A stretch of DNA of 64,000 nucleotides from Claveliimonas bilis (GTDB lineage: Bacteria > Bacillota > Clostridia > Lachnospirales > Lachnospiraceae). Made by a program: the position numbers and the translations under genes. Where the stretch lies: NCBI RefSeq assembly GCF_020892095.1, contig NZ_AP024845.1:2728001-2792000 (forward strand), written 5' to 3'. Numbering within the stretch: position 1 is the first letter of the stretch; each line of letters begins with the position of its first letter. This document shows positions 8,811 through 16,609 of the stretch, piece by piece. The notes below the pieces were generated by a model. The model was not told the DNA's origin. It did no database searches and saw only the letters and a list, made by a program, of their open reading frames with translations.

Positions 8811-8844
8811 GGCTTGCAGCATACTTTGGTGTGATCTGCAAGCC
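8811..8844 (+). terminator. hairpin after the tcpC-like gene
   Basis: GGCTTGCAG (8811-8819) pairs exactly with CTGCAAGCC (8836-8844). There is no T-run, so it may be a processing or transcript-end hairpin. It marks the junction between the conjugation remnant and the AT-rich cargo. Confidence 0.4.
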
Positions 8845-8956
8845 AGTCTGCCTAATAAAAATCATCGAAATAATTAGTATAGACATTTAAGGAACACTAT
8901 CTTGCGGTTATCCTATATATGCAGTATCATATGGGGCAGAAAGGAAGTTGAATATC

Positions 8957-9619
8957 TTGAAAAAAATATTGATTATTGATGATGATTTACATATCGGAAA
9001 TGTACTTGAAGAAACACTTACTAATGAAGGATATGGTGTTACTCGTGCTTATTCTGGTACGGAAGCCGTGCTTGTACTTTCAAAAACAAAACCCGACCTT
9101 GTACTTCTTGATTTAATGCTGCCGGGACTAAGTGGTGAAGAAGTGCTACCGCACATTAAAGGTATTCCTGTAATTGTTATGAGTGCAAAAGTCGATATTG
9201 ACAATAAGGTTGAATTATTGCTTGGTGGTGCAGTTGATTATATGACAAAGCCGTTTCACACAAAAGAATTGTTAGCTCGTATTGCAGTACATCTTCGCAC
9301 TTTTAATACTTTTGACAAGCCAAAGGTTTTGACTTTCGGAGAAATCGAACTTGCCAGTGATACACATATAGTACAGATAAAAGACCAAAAAATTAAATTG
9401 ACAAGAACAGAGTATGCCATTTTGAAACTTTTAATGCAAAATCCTACGCAAGTGATTTCAAAGGCTCACCTCCTTGACCGTATTAGTGAAGATACACCAG
9501 ATTGTACAGAAAGTTCATTAAAAACACATATCAGCCACTTAAGAGCAAAACTATGCGGAGTTAATGGAAAAGATTATATCGAAACTATCTGGGGAATTGG
9601 TTTTAGAATGAAAGGATAA
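8957..9619 (+). CDS. OmpR/PhoB-family response regulator
   Basis: A receiver domain (residues 3-112; acidic pocket IIDDD, phospho-acceptor Asp52 in LVLLDLMLPG, MSAKVD and the conserved lysine in DYMTKPF) is followed by a winged-helix DNA-binding domain (about 125-220; TRTEYAILKLL, ESSLKTHISHLRAKL). It probably controls the ABC genes downstream in response to the kinase encoded at 11420. The TTG at 8957 is chosen as start because AAAGGAAG is nine bases upstream. A TTG at 8948 is in frame but touches that ribosome site. Confidence 0.85.
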   Translation: MKKILIIDDDLHIGNVLEETLTNEGYGVTRAYSGTEAVLVLSKTKPDLVLLDLMLPGLSGEEVLPHIKGIPVIVMSAKVDIDNKVELLLGGAVDYMTKPFHTKELLARIAVHLRTFNTFDKPKVLTFGEIELASDTHIVQIKDQKIKLTRTEYAILKLLMQNPTQVISKAHLLDRISEDTPDCTESSLKTHISHLRAKLCGVNGKDYIETIWGIGFRMKG

Positions 9620-9710
9620 ATCCTTAACAAAATCTCAACATTTTTCCTTACCATTTTCTCAACTGTTTTATTGTAAAGTACCCTTATCAATCCAAAGGAG
9701 GAGGAAAACC

Positions 9711-10625
9711 ATGGAATACATTCTTAAAACTAACGATTTAGTAAAACGCTATGGTCGTTATGAAGCGCTGAATGGACTGACTATGAATGTTCCTAAAGGC
9801 TCTATCTATGGTCTTGTCGGAAAAAATGGTGCTGGAAAAACAACGCTAATTCGTCTTATTTGTGGACTTCAAAATCCAACGAGTGGAGAATATTCTATTT
9901 ATGGAGTGAGTAATAAACAAAAAGAAATTATACAATCTCGTCATCGAATGGGGGCTGTTGTAGAAACACCTGCTATTTATCTTGATATGACTGCTGAAGA
10001 TAATTTGAAAGTTCAACATTGTGTTCTTGGATTGCCGTCTTTTGATGAAATACCCCATATTTTGAAGATGGTTGGTCTTGAAAATACCGGCAAAAAAAAG
10101 GCTAGAAACTTTTCACTTGGTATGCGTCAACGCTTAGGAATAGCTGTTGCAATAGTAGGTTCCCCGGATTTTCTTGTATTAGACGAGCCAACTAATGGAC
10201 TAGACCCACAAGGCATTGTTGAAATGCGTGAAATTATATTAAAATTAAACCGTCAACATGGAATTACTATTTTAATTTCAAGCCACATTCTTGATGAAAT
10301 GGCACGATTGGCAACTCATTTTGGCTTTATTGATAACGGTCAAATGATAGAGGAAATTAGTGCTTCTGAATTAAATGCTGCTTGCCGTAAATGTATTCAT
10401 GTGTCCGTATCTAATATTAAAGCATTAAGCAAGGTGCTGGATGATATAGGATTGGAATATACTATTTTCCCCAATAATGAAGCTGACATTTTTGGAGAAC
10501 TCAACGTAACAGAGCTTGTCTTAAAACTTTCAGCAGAAAATTGTGATGTTAAATCACTCTATGAACGTGATGAAAGCCTTGAAAATTATTATATCAATTT
10601 GCTGGGAGGTATAAGTAATGATTAA
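9711..10625 (+). CDS. ABC transporter ATP-binding subunit, bacteriocin/antibiotic-export type
   Basis: A 304-residue ATPase with Walker A (GKNGAGKTT), a signature-like motif FSLGMRQRLG, Walker B FLVLDEPTNGLDPQG and the switch histidine in ISSHILDE. It belongs to the BcrA/lantibiotic self-protection branch, with a C-terminal extension after residue 220. The ribosome site GGAGGAGG is excellent. It overlaps the permease gene by eight bases, so the two are translated together. In this branch substrates are usually lantibiotics, bacitracin or similar peptides. The specific substrate is unknown. Confidence 0.85.
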   Translation: MEYILKTNDLVKRYGRYEALNGLTMNVPKGSIYGLVGKNGAGKTTLIRLICGLQNPTSGEYSIYGVSNKQKEIIQSRHRMGAVVETPAIYLDMTAEDNLKVQHCVLGLPSFDEIPHILKMVGLENTGKKKARNFSLGMRQRLGIAVAIVGSPDFLVLDEPTNGLDPQGIVEMREIILKLNRQHGITILISSHILDEMARLATHFGFIDNGQMIEEISASELNAACRKCIHVSVSNIKALSKVLDDIGLEYTIFPNNEADIFGELNVTELVLKLSAENCDVKSLYERDESLENYYINLLGGISND

Positions 10626-11406
10626 ACTATTGTTAGCTAATAAAATGCGTCTCAAAAAAAATAAATTATTCTGGAGTGGCTTATTTATAACAGTGGGATA
10701 TTGTTTACTGCTACTATTGCTTAACTATATTGAAATGATTTCGCATACGGGCAATTCTATTATAATGGTAGATTGGTACTTATTAGCTCCTTTTTCTGCT
10801 TTGAGTTTTTTCTGTCCTATTTTTTGCTCTATGTTTATTGGAACAGAATATAGTGATGGTACTATCAGAAATCGTTTAATTGTAGGTCATACAAGAAAAA
10901 GCATTTATTTATCAAATTTTTTTACAGTTAGTTTTGCCTGCGTTATTATTGCCATTATTGCAAGTCTAGTGGTAACAATATTTTATGTCATATTCTTCGG
11001 ATGGAATATATCAAATCCTATGACATTTATTCTATATTACTTTTGTGGATTACTTATGCTTATTGCAATGTCTGGTCTTTTTTCGCTAATAGCAATGTTG
11101 ATCAGTAATAAATCAAGCTCTCTTTTAGTTTGTATAATGATATGTTTATCAAGTTTTGTTTTGGAGAATATTGTAAAAACGTGGATTTTCAACGGCTTTG
11201 ATGAAGGTATATTTCCCAAAGCAAAAATTTTTCATTCTCAATTCATATCAGAACTTTTATACGATGTTATACCTATGGGGCAATGCCTTCAGATTACAGG
11301 AGAAATGGTGTTTCATCCTTTTAGATTGCCGTTATATTCCTTACTGTTTATCATAATAACACTTGTGTGTGGTATATGGTTTTTTGAGAAAAAGGATTTG
11401 AAATAA
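10618..11406 (+). CDS. ABC-2-type permease
   Basis: A 262-residue membrane protein with six predicted helices (about residues 17-37, 55-75, 95-120, 135-160, 165-185 and 235-255). It has the cytoplasmic motif GTEYSDGTIRNRLIVGHTR, typical of lantibiotic-immunity permeases that pair with a BcrA-like ATPase. It overlaps that ATPase gene and is followed 13 bases later by the sensor kinase. Base composition is visibly AT-rich, like the rest of the cargo. Confidence 0.8.
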   Translation: MIKLLLANKMRLKKNKLFWSGLFITVGYCLLLLLLNYIEMISHTGNSIIMVDWYLLAPFSALSFFCPIFCSMFIGTEYSDGTIRNRLIVGHTRKSIYLSNFFTVSFACVIIAIIASLVVTIFYVIFFGWNISNPMTFILYYFCGLLMLIAMSGLFSLIAMLISNKSSSLLVCIMICLSSFVLENIVKTWIFNGFDEGIFPKAKIFHSQFISELLYDVIPMGQCLQITGEMVFHPFRLPLYSLLFIIITLVCGIWFFEKKDLK

Positions 11407-11419
11407 GGAGGTCAGTATC

Positions 11420-12319
11420 GTGATTTGGCTTTTGCTGCTATGTATTGTTTTAGCAATAACTGTTTTCATTCTTGGCATTAAATTATTTTTAATTCGGAAA
11501 GCTGCTATAGAAATATGCGATGAGTTCAGCGAAAAATTAAAGAGCGATACCAATACCTTAATCTCGATTTCTACCGATGATAAGATTATGTGCTATCTTA
11601 CTAAAAATATAAATATTCAACTTAAGGAGCTACGATTACAACGATTGCGTTATATGCAGGGGGATTTAGAATTGAAAAATGCAGTTACAAATATTTCACA
11701 CGATTTGCGTACCCCACTAACGGCAATTAGTAGTTACTTAGATTTGCTCGATAAAGAAGAAAAAAACGAAACTATAGAACGATATATAGGCATAATAAAA
11801 AATCGTACAGAAACTTTAATCCAGCTCACAGAGGAATTGTTTCGTTATTCTATTATTACATCGCCAAATAATAATATAAAATTAGAACCAGTATCTGTAA
11901 ATAGAATTTTGGAAGATAGTATTTTACAATTTTATGCTACTTTACAAGAACGAGGGATAACTCCTTCTATTAACATAACCGAAAAAAAGGTGGTTAGAAA
12001 TCTAAGCTCTGTTGAACTGTCCCGCATTTTTTCAAATATTTTGAGTAATGCAGTTAAGTACAGTGACGGAGATTTGAATGTTACACTTACAGATAATGGA
12101 ATAATTCAATTTTCCAATACAGCTTTTAATTTGAATGATGTACAGGTTGAAAGATTATTTGACCGCTTTTATACGCTTGAAAATGCGAGAAAGTCAACGG
12201 GACTTGGATTATCAATATCAAAGATATTGGTTGAACAAATGAATGGCACAATATCTGCGAAATATGAGAAGGAAAAGTTAAATATTAGTATTGAATTTCC
12301 AAATCCTACTGACGATTAA
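11420..12319 (+). CDS. sensor histidine kinase with a minimal membrane sensor
   Basis: A 299-residue kinase with a single N-terminal membrane helix (about 3-25) and almost no outside loop. This suggests that the ABC transporter or the membrane itself provides the signal, as in intramembrane-sensing kinases. The H-box ISHDLRTPLTA places the phosphorylated residue at His94. The ATPase has N-box ILSNAVKYSDG and G-box STGLGLSI. It starts with GTG behind AAGGAGG. The regulator-ATPase-permease-kinase order is a common layout for peptide-antibiotic defence modules. Confidence 0.85.
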   Translation: MIWLLLLCIVLAITVFILGIKLFLIRKAAIEICDEFSEKLKSDTNTLISISTDDKIMCYLTKNINIQLKELRLQRLRYMQGDLELKNAVTNISHDLRTPLTAISSYLDLLDKEEKNETIERYIGIIKNRTETLIQLTEELFRYSIITSPNNNIKLEPVSVNRILEDSILQFYATLQERGITPSINITEKKVVRNLSSVELSRIFSNILSNAVKYSDGDLNVTLTDNGIIQFSNTAFNLNDVQVERLFDRFYTLENARKSTGLGLSISKILVEQMNGTISAKYEKEKLNISIEFPNPTDD

Positions 12320-12336
12320 AAGGGGGGGGTGTATGT

Positions 12337-12525
12337 TTGAAAGAAATGCAATGGCTACGTTGTCCTATTTGTGGTAATAAGACAAGGAACAAGATTAGAG
12401 AAGATACTATTTTAATAAATTACCCTCTTTTTTGTCCAAAGTGCAAACAAGAAAGTTTAATCGAAGTTAGAAATATGCAAATAACAGTTATCGAAGAGCC
12501 AGACACAAAGATGCAGAGCCGATAA
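12337..12525 (+). CDS. cysteine-rich KTR-domain protein of conjugative elements
   Basis: A 62-residue protein with two CxxC pairs (CPICGNKTR and CPKC), presumably binding zinc, and a tail close to the family's usual ending (EEPDTKMQSR). These small proteins recur in Tn916/Tn1549-like elements and their role is unknown. The TTG at 12337 lies seven bases after an unusually long G-run (AGGGGGGGG). The ATG at 12346 is an alternative. Confidence 0.7.
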   Translation: MKEMQWLRCPICGNKTRNKIREDTILINYPLFCPKCKQESLIEVRNMQITVIEEPDTKMQSR

Positions 12526-12577
12526 TTTAAAGGTCAGCCCTTTTAAATTACCGGCTCATTTTTTATGGAGTGGATAC

Positions 12578-12937
12578 CTACTTCCCCTCTGCTTCTTTAG
12601 ACTTGACGATACCATCAATGACGCTCTCTACAATGATAAGCTCTTGATCGGTAAGCTCGTCAAGTCCGGCTTCCACAGCTCTACGCCGGGTACTTTTAAT
12701 CCGGCGTTCACCGGCTGACAGAAAATGTTCGTCGAGAGATACGTCGAGCAAGGAGACAAGGTCATATAGCACCTGTAGGCTAGGGTGCGCCCCTTTGTTT
12801 TCAATGTTTGTTAAATAACGTGGGTCAATCTCTATTGCTGCGCCCACCTGTTCACGGGTCAATCCCTGTCTTTTGCGTGCTTCCTTGATTGACTGTCCTA
12901 CTGCTCTGAAATCGTATCTATCTTCTTTTTTACGCAT
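12578..12937 (-). CDS. Cro/CI-type helix-turn-helix regulator
   Basis: A 119-residue regulator with an HTH_XRE domain at about residues 12-70 ([17 protein letters not shown], then [18 protein letters not shown]). A short helical tail follows. It is transcribed against the rest of the element, next to a long regulatory gap, like the orf9-type regulator of Tn916 relatives that restrains element genes. That role here is inference. Confidence 0.8.
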   Translation of the reverse strand: MRKKEDRYDFRAVGQSIKEARKRQGLTREQVGAAIEIDPRYLTNIENKGAHPSLQVLYDLVSLLDVSLDEHFLSAGERRIKSTRRRAVEAGLDELTDQELIIVESVIDGIVKSKEAEGK

Positions 12938-13069
12938 ATGTAATCACCTCACCACATTTTACTGTTCCTGTTGAATTAGCAACAGGTATAAAAAAACGTG
13001 TTATAGGACTTTTCAATTCCTATTAGGTGTATTTTCAACTATATATGCTGCATGGCGGCAAATAAAAAA

Positions 13070-13142
13070 AAACCGCCGTTGGCAGCAAGGCTTTTTATGC
13101 GCCTTTTTAAACGACGGTTTCACAGCCGCCGTTTTCTTTTTT
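13070..13142 (+). promoter_or_regulatory. possible attenuator: mutually exclusive hairpins ending in a T-run
   Basis: Segment 13070-13080 (AAACCGCCGTT) can pair with 13110-13120 (AACGACGGTTT, one mismatch). The latter can also pair with 13126-13133 (CCGCCGTT), directly before an 11-base T-rich run, which makes a terminator. GGCGG at 13054-13058 offers a fourth partner for 13073-13077. This is the arrangement of a terminator/antiterminator in the 546-base gap 12938-13483, upstream of the sigma-like gene. No transcript evidence is available. Confidence 0.4.
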
Positions 13143-13188
13143 CCAGACGGTCAAGGTTTTTGTTTTAGCGGCTTTAGGAGGTAGCCGC

Positions 13189-13272
13189 ATGGAAATTCGT
13201 ATCAGACCGCCGGTGGTCTTTGGTAGACCATCAAAAAAATCTCACTTCTTCCTGCGGCTCAAAGCACCCTAG
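13189..13272 (+). CDS. possible 27-residue small protein or leader peptide
   Basis: ATG at 13189 follows a strong AGGAGG eight bases upstream and opens a short basic frame (starts MEIRIRPPVV, ends LRLKAP). It lies between the attenuator-like hairpins and a clear terminator. It could be a leader peptide whose translation affects the downstream terminator, or a real small protein. It is unrecognised, and the evidence is the ribosome site and position only. Confidence 0.35.
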   Translation: MEIRIRPPVVFGRPSKKSHFFLRLKAP

Positions 13273-13310
13273 AATGTGGTTTTTCACATCACACAGCAGG
13301 AATAATCTGC

Positions 13311-13355
13311 AAAGCACAAGATCAGTACGTTTGTATTGTCCTTGTGCTTTTTTGC
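13311..13355 (+). terminator. intrinsic terminator in the element's regulatory gap
   Basis: AAAGCACAAG (13311-13320) pairs perfectly with CTTGTGCTTT (13341-13350) and is followed by further Ts. A second A/T-only palindrome (AAAAACTTTTT / AAAAAGTTTTT) follows at 13360-13382. The first would end transcripts that include the small frame at 13189. Confidence 0.65.
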
Positions 13356-13483
13356 TGCCAAAAACTTTTTGAAAAAGTTTTTGAAGTCGGGTATCAAATC
13401 CCACCTTCTCTGGCGAGTGTTAGTGCGGAAAGGGGTAAAAGCCTTTTTGCTTTAGCAACTTCCGACAGAAAGGAGGTGAGATT

Positions 13484-13900
13484 ATGAAACCATCTTCTTT
13501 CGAGAGTGCTATCAGACTTCAATTTGACTGTCTAGCTCGTAAAGTTGTAGGCACTACAGTAAAGGACTATAACAGAGAGCTTGGCAGACGTGCAAAACGT
13601 GAAACTCCGTTCTGCGAGCTGTCCGAGATGGAAATAAACCATATCGGCGCTGTAGACGAATACTCGGTTGAATTTACAGCCTTTGACGTATTCGGCAATG
13701 AAGTCCGTATCTATGATGAACGCTTATGTGAAGCAATCAAAAAATTAGCAGAAAGGCGGCGTAACATTCTGCTTATGTCGTACTTTCTGGAGATGACCGA
13801 CGCTGAAATAGCAGCGGTCATGGAAATGGAGCGTTACTCCGTTTGCCGCAACAGACTACGCACATTGAAGCTCATTAAGGATATGTACGAGGAGGGTTAA
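13484..13900 (+). CDS. sigma-70 region-4-like regulator (Tn916 Orf7-like)
   Basis: A 138-residue protein. The C-terminal part (about 85-135) resembles sigma region 4: a helical stretch followed by LEMTDAEIAAVMEMERYSV, a helix-turn-helix reading of the -35 type. The N-terminus starts SSFESAIRLQFDCLARKVV. Orf7-type proteins sit upstream of orf8/xis/int in Tn916-like elements and activate element functions. A strong AAAGGAGGTG precedes the start. Orf8 follows six bases downstream. Confidence 0.75.
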   Translation: MKPSSFESAIRLQFDCLARKVVGTTVKDYNRELGRRAKRETPFCELSEMEINHIGAVDEYSVEFTAFDVFGNEVRIYDERLCEAIKKLAERRRNILLMSYFLEMTDAEIAAVMEMERYSVCRNRLRTLKLIKDMYEEG

Positions 13901-13905
13901 AACAT

Positions 13906-14142
13906 ATGAAGTCTGTAAAGAAGTGTCCGCTGTTCTCAACCATCTGCTCTGCGGCAGACGGCGAGGAAACGGCGATTGAAAAGATTTTGAACCACTACGA
14001 CGCTTACATATCAAAAGCAAGCCTACGCCCGTTCTATGACGAACACGGCAATATGTATATTGTGGTCGATATGGAACTGAAAGGCAGAATAAGAGCTGCG
14101 CTGATTGAAGCAATTCTTGGTTTTGAAGTCAAAGTGAAATGA
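13906..14142 (+). CDS. Tn916 Orf8-like small helix-turn-helix protein
   Basis: A 78-residue protein with the family pattern: a GEETAIEKILNHYDAYISK helix, an RPFYDEHGN..Y turn and an RIRAALIEAIL helix. It is probably a small regulator translated with the preceding sigma-like gene (six-base gap). Its precise role in mobile-element control is not established. Confidence 0.75.
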   Translation: MKSVKKCPLFSTICSAADGEETAIEKILNHYDAYISKASLRPFYDEHGNMYIVVDMELKGRIRAALIEAILGFEVKVK

Positions 14143-14204
14143 AGCCTACAGGAGCATGTACCACCTCATTCCAGCTCCTAATCTTGCTCTTTGAAAATTG
14201 AATA

Positions 14205-14459
14205 AGGTAATCAGATACTTTAGATATATGACGAGCCTGTAGGCAGATACGCCATGACCTCATACACATGAGCGAGCGGTTCATATCTGTGATCTGCAAG
14301 CGACTTGTGGAATGGTCGTGTGCCATGACTCATATATCCTACAATGATACTCCCGTATAGCCTTAGTTTGAGCGTTAGAAGCGTCGCACGCAAAGGGTAT
14401 GGCTGCACCGTGTATGCAGGGGTGAGACTCCCGTGAGCCGCTAGGCTGTCTGATTACCT
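14205..14459 (+). ncRNA. candidate structured RNA upstream of xis
   Basis: The only gene-free stretch between orf8 and xis (14143-14487) is closed by a perfect 11-base pair: AGGTAATCAGA (14205-14215) with TCTGATTACCT (14449-14459). Several local hairpins lie inside, such as CTCAT-acac-ATGAG, CAAG-CGA-CTTG and CTGCA-ccgtgta-TGCAG. The segment is more GC-rich than the cargo and has no convincing reading frame. A 255-nt closed multibranch layout suggests an RNA acting on excision or on xis-int expression. The family is not recognised and this rests on pairing seen by eye. Confidence 0.45.
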
Positions 14460-14487
14460 GTCTGTATCTTGCCCCGGAGGTGTTGTA

Positions 14488-14700
14488 ATGGATAAAGAAT
14501 ATATGATAAACGATACCTACCGTGTAATGTTCAAGGATTATCCAGACGTAGTAACCGTGGAGCAAATGAGTGAAATGCTCGGTATCAGTATGAAAACAGC
14601 CTACATTTTATTGAGGGAAAATAAAATCCTGCATTTTAGGGTCGGAAGAACCTATAAGATACCAAAGCTCAATATCTTGCGGTACATGGAAATGCTGTAG
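14488..14700 (+). CDS. xis: excisionase-like MerR/AlpA-type DNA-binding protein
   Basis: A 70-residue protein with a winged-helix DNA-binding unit (EQMSEMLGISMKTAYILLR, then HFRVGRTYKIPKLNILRYM), typical of Xis proteins of Tn916-like elements. It would bend element ends and favour excision by the integrase. The start lies behind CGGAGGTG. It is directly upstream of int, as expected. Its first 30 residues resemble the start of the fusion protein at 7029. Confidence 0.8.
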   Translation: MDKEYMINDTYRVMFKDYPDVVTVEQMSEMLGISMKTAYILLRENKILHFRVGRTYKIPKLNILRYMEML

Positions 14701-14755
14701 AGGTTTACTGCGTCGCTTGTTGTCAGCAGCCTTAGAACCTGTTATACTTGACATA

Positions 14756-14769
14756 GTCAGTGATAGGTG
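14756..14769. repeat. 14-bp inverted repeat, right copy
   Basis: GTCAGTGATAGGTG is the exact reverse complement of 6989-7002 and lies 28 bases before the integrase start, overlapping a plausible promoter region (TATACTTGACAT). Confidence 0.55.
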
Positions 14770-14797
14770 AATGGCTGCTGCTATTAGGAGGACAAAC

Positions 14798-16321
14798 ATG
14801 GTAGCAGGACATTTACGAAAACAAAACGGATATTTCCAGATGATTTTAAGCTATAAAGACAGCACTGGCAAAAGGCGTACAAAATCAATCAGTACAGGAC
14901 TTCCCGTAAAGGGAAATCAGAAGCGTGCGGAAGCTATGCTTTTGGAAACGAGAAAGAATTTCACGCCAGAGGAAGCTATGACGGATAAAGAACTCCCATT
15001 TGACAAGTTCCTCGACAAATGGCTGAAAGACCATCTCAACCTTAAGACCTTAGAAGCAGAAACATATGCTCTGTACTCTTACAATGCGAGAATGTATCTC
15101 ACACCGTATTTTCAAAAAAAGACAATTCGTATCTGTGATTTGAAGACTACGGACATTGAGAGCTATTACAATTACGAGAGAACGGAACACCACGCTTCAA
15201 AGGTGGTAATCTTACAGCTACATGAGATTATCAAAATTTCTCTTGATTATGCGGTCACGCTTGGCTGGATCGAGGACAATCCGGCAGACAGTATCAATCC
15301 GGCGACAAACGAGGTATCTATCTTATTTACGGATTTTATGCTGGAATGGCTGGAAATGATGAAACAGTGTGTAGAAGAAACAACAATGGCTTCTTACACA
15401 TGCTCTGTGAAAAAGCGTATTGTTCCCTACTTTTTAGAGAAACGATATACTTTGACAGAGATTGAGGAAAACCCTAAATACATTCAAGACTACTATCAGT
15501 CAGAATTGGATAAGGGGCTGTCTGCTAACACTGTTATTCACCGCCATGCCAATATCAGAAAGGCTCTGCAATATGCTTTTCAGATTGGACTCATCAAATC
15601 AAACCCGGCAGACCGTGTGGAAAGACCAAAGAAGAACAAATTTGTAGCTTCCTACTATAATAAAGAAGAACTTGACACTTTGTTCAAAGTTTCTAAAGGC
15701 GACCCTATGGAACTGGCGATTATCCTCGCTGCTTTCTATGGTCTGCGCCGTAGTGAAGTAATAGGTCTGAAATGGAGTGCGATTGATTTTGAGCGTAAAA
15801 CTATCACAATCAAATACACTGTAACAGAAGTCAATCTGAATGACGGGCGTGGCAATGTGCTTATTGAGAAAGAACGGACAAAGTCAAAGACCAGCCGCCG
15901 CACGCTGCCGCTTGTTAAACCGTTTGAAGATTTACTTATCAAGATGTATCGGGAACAGAAACAGAACCGGCGATTGTGTGGTGACTGTTATTGCACGGAT
16001 TATCTGGACTTTATCTATGTTAATGAAATCGGGGAAAGAATAAAACCCGGTTATCTGACACAACATTTTCCCTTGTTGCTGAAAAAACATAATCTGCGGA
16101 AAATCCGCTTTCACGATTTGAGACATAGCTGTGCCAGCCTTTTATATGCAAATGGCGTGAGCTTGAAGCAGATACAGGAATGGCTCGGTCACAGTGACAT
16201 TTCTACAACATCTAATATCTATACGCATTTAGACTACAGCAGCAAGGTTTCATCTGCCAATGCGATATTATCCGTGTTCCCGTCACAGACGGCAGCGGAG
16301 ATTGAAAAGGCAGTAGGTTAG
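14798..16321 (+). CDS. int: tyrosine site-specific integrase with duplicated core-binding domain
   Basis: A 507-residue recombinase that should catalyse insertion into and excision from the tRNA-Leu core. An N-terminal AP2-like arm-binding domain (about 3-50) is followed by two similar SAM-like core-binding segments, residues 68-158 and 167-267, which both end in an aromatic/hydrophobic-G-I/L-..-NPAD motif. The catalytic domain carries arginine in YGLRRSEVIGLKW, HDLRH, the GHSD histidine and the nucleophile tyrosine in SNIYTHL. Tn916-type enzymes of about 400 residues have only one core-binding domain. The start at 14798 has AGGAGG six bases upstream. The upstream in-frame ATG at 14771 lacks one. 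Confidence 0.9.
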   Translation: MVAGHLRKQNGYFQMILSYKDSTGKRRTKSISTGLPVKGNQKRAEAMLLETRKNFTPEEAMTDKELPFDKFLDKWLKDHLNLKTLEAETYALYSYNARMYLTPYFQKKTIRICDLKTTDIESYYNYERTEHHASKVVILQLHEIIKISLDYAVTLGWIEDNPADSINPATNEVSILFTDFMLEWLEMMKQCVEETTMASYTCSVKKRIVPYFLEKRYTLTEIEENPKYIQDYYQSELDKGLSANTVIHRHANIRKALQYAFQIGLIKSNPADRVERPKKNKFVASYYNKEELDTLFKVSKGDPMELAIILAAFYGLRRSEVIGLKWSAIDFERKTITIKYTVTEVNLNDGRGNVLIEKERTKSKTSRRTLPLVKPFEDLLIKMYREQKQNRRLCGDCYCTDYLDFIYVNEIGERIKPGYLTQHFPLLLKKHNLRKIRFHDLRHSCASLLYANGVSLKQIQEWLGHSDISTTSNIYTHLDYSSKVSSANAILSVFPSQTAAEIEKAVG

Positions 16322-16334
16322 AACTTTTGACAAT

Positions 16335-16366
16335 AAAAAAGCTCTCTAGCTGGAAGCTAAAGAGCT
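16335..16366 (-). terminator. terminator of the element tRNA-Leu
   Basis: On the reverse strand, AGCTCTTTAGCT (16366-16355) pairs with AGCTAGAGAGCT (16351-16340, one mismatch), followed by a run of Ts (16339-16335). It lies nine bases past the tRNA 3' end, and the T-run lies on the tRNA's strand, so it serves the tRNA rather than int. Confidence 0.7.
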
Positions 16367-16374
16367 GAATTTGC

Positions 16375-16460
16375 TGGTGCCGCTGGCCGGACTCGAACCG
16401 GCACGGATATTCTCCGTCTGATTTTGAGTCAGGTGTGTCTGCCAATTCCACCACAGCGGC
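16375..16460 (-). tRNA. tRNA-Leu(CAA), complete, carried by the element
   Basis: A full cloverleaf on the reverse strand: acceptor GCCGCTG/CAGCGGC, anticodon stem CCTGA/TCAGA-type with loop CTCAAAA (anticodon CAA), long variable arm GACGGAGAATATCCGT, T arm GCCGG-TTCGAGT-CCGGC, discriminator A and encoded CCA (16377-16375). It decodes UUG. It lies between int and the right attachment core, so inside the element. Its sequence differs from the interrupted host tRNA-Leu, which lacks an encoded CCA, but has the same anticodon loop, including the 10-base core at 16420-16429. Confidence 0.95.
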
Positions 16461-16504
16461 TTATATTTCAAATCCCTTATTTCTTGTATATCCTTTCCGA
16501 TTTT

Positions 16505-16528
16505 GGAGGGATATGCAGGAGGGATATT
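16505..16528. repeat. right-end iterated repeats, candidate integrase arm sites
   Basis: GGAGGGATAT (16505-16514) and GGAGGGATATT (16518-16528) repeat the left-end motif at 6898-6930 in the same orientation. They lie about 80 bases inside the right core, in the gap between the element tRNA and attR. Confidence 0.55.
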
Positions 16529-16609
16529 GAAAACGAAGCAAGTCATTAAGTTGTCAAAAGCCTTGAAAAATCAAGGGATTTAAAAGTTATCTATCAGCCG
16601 AGCGCATTG

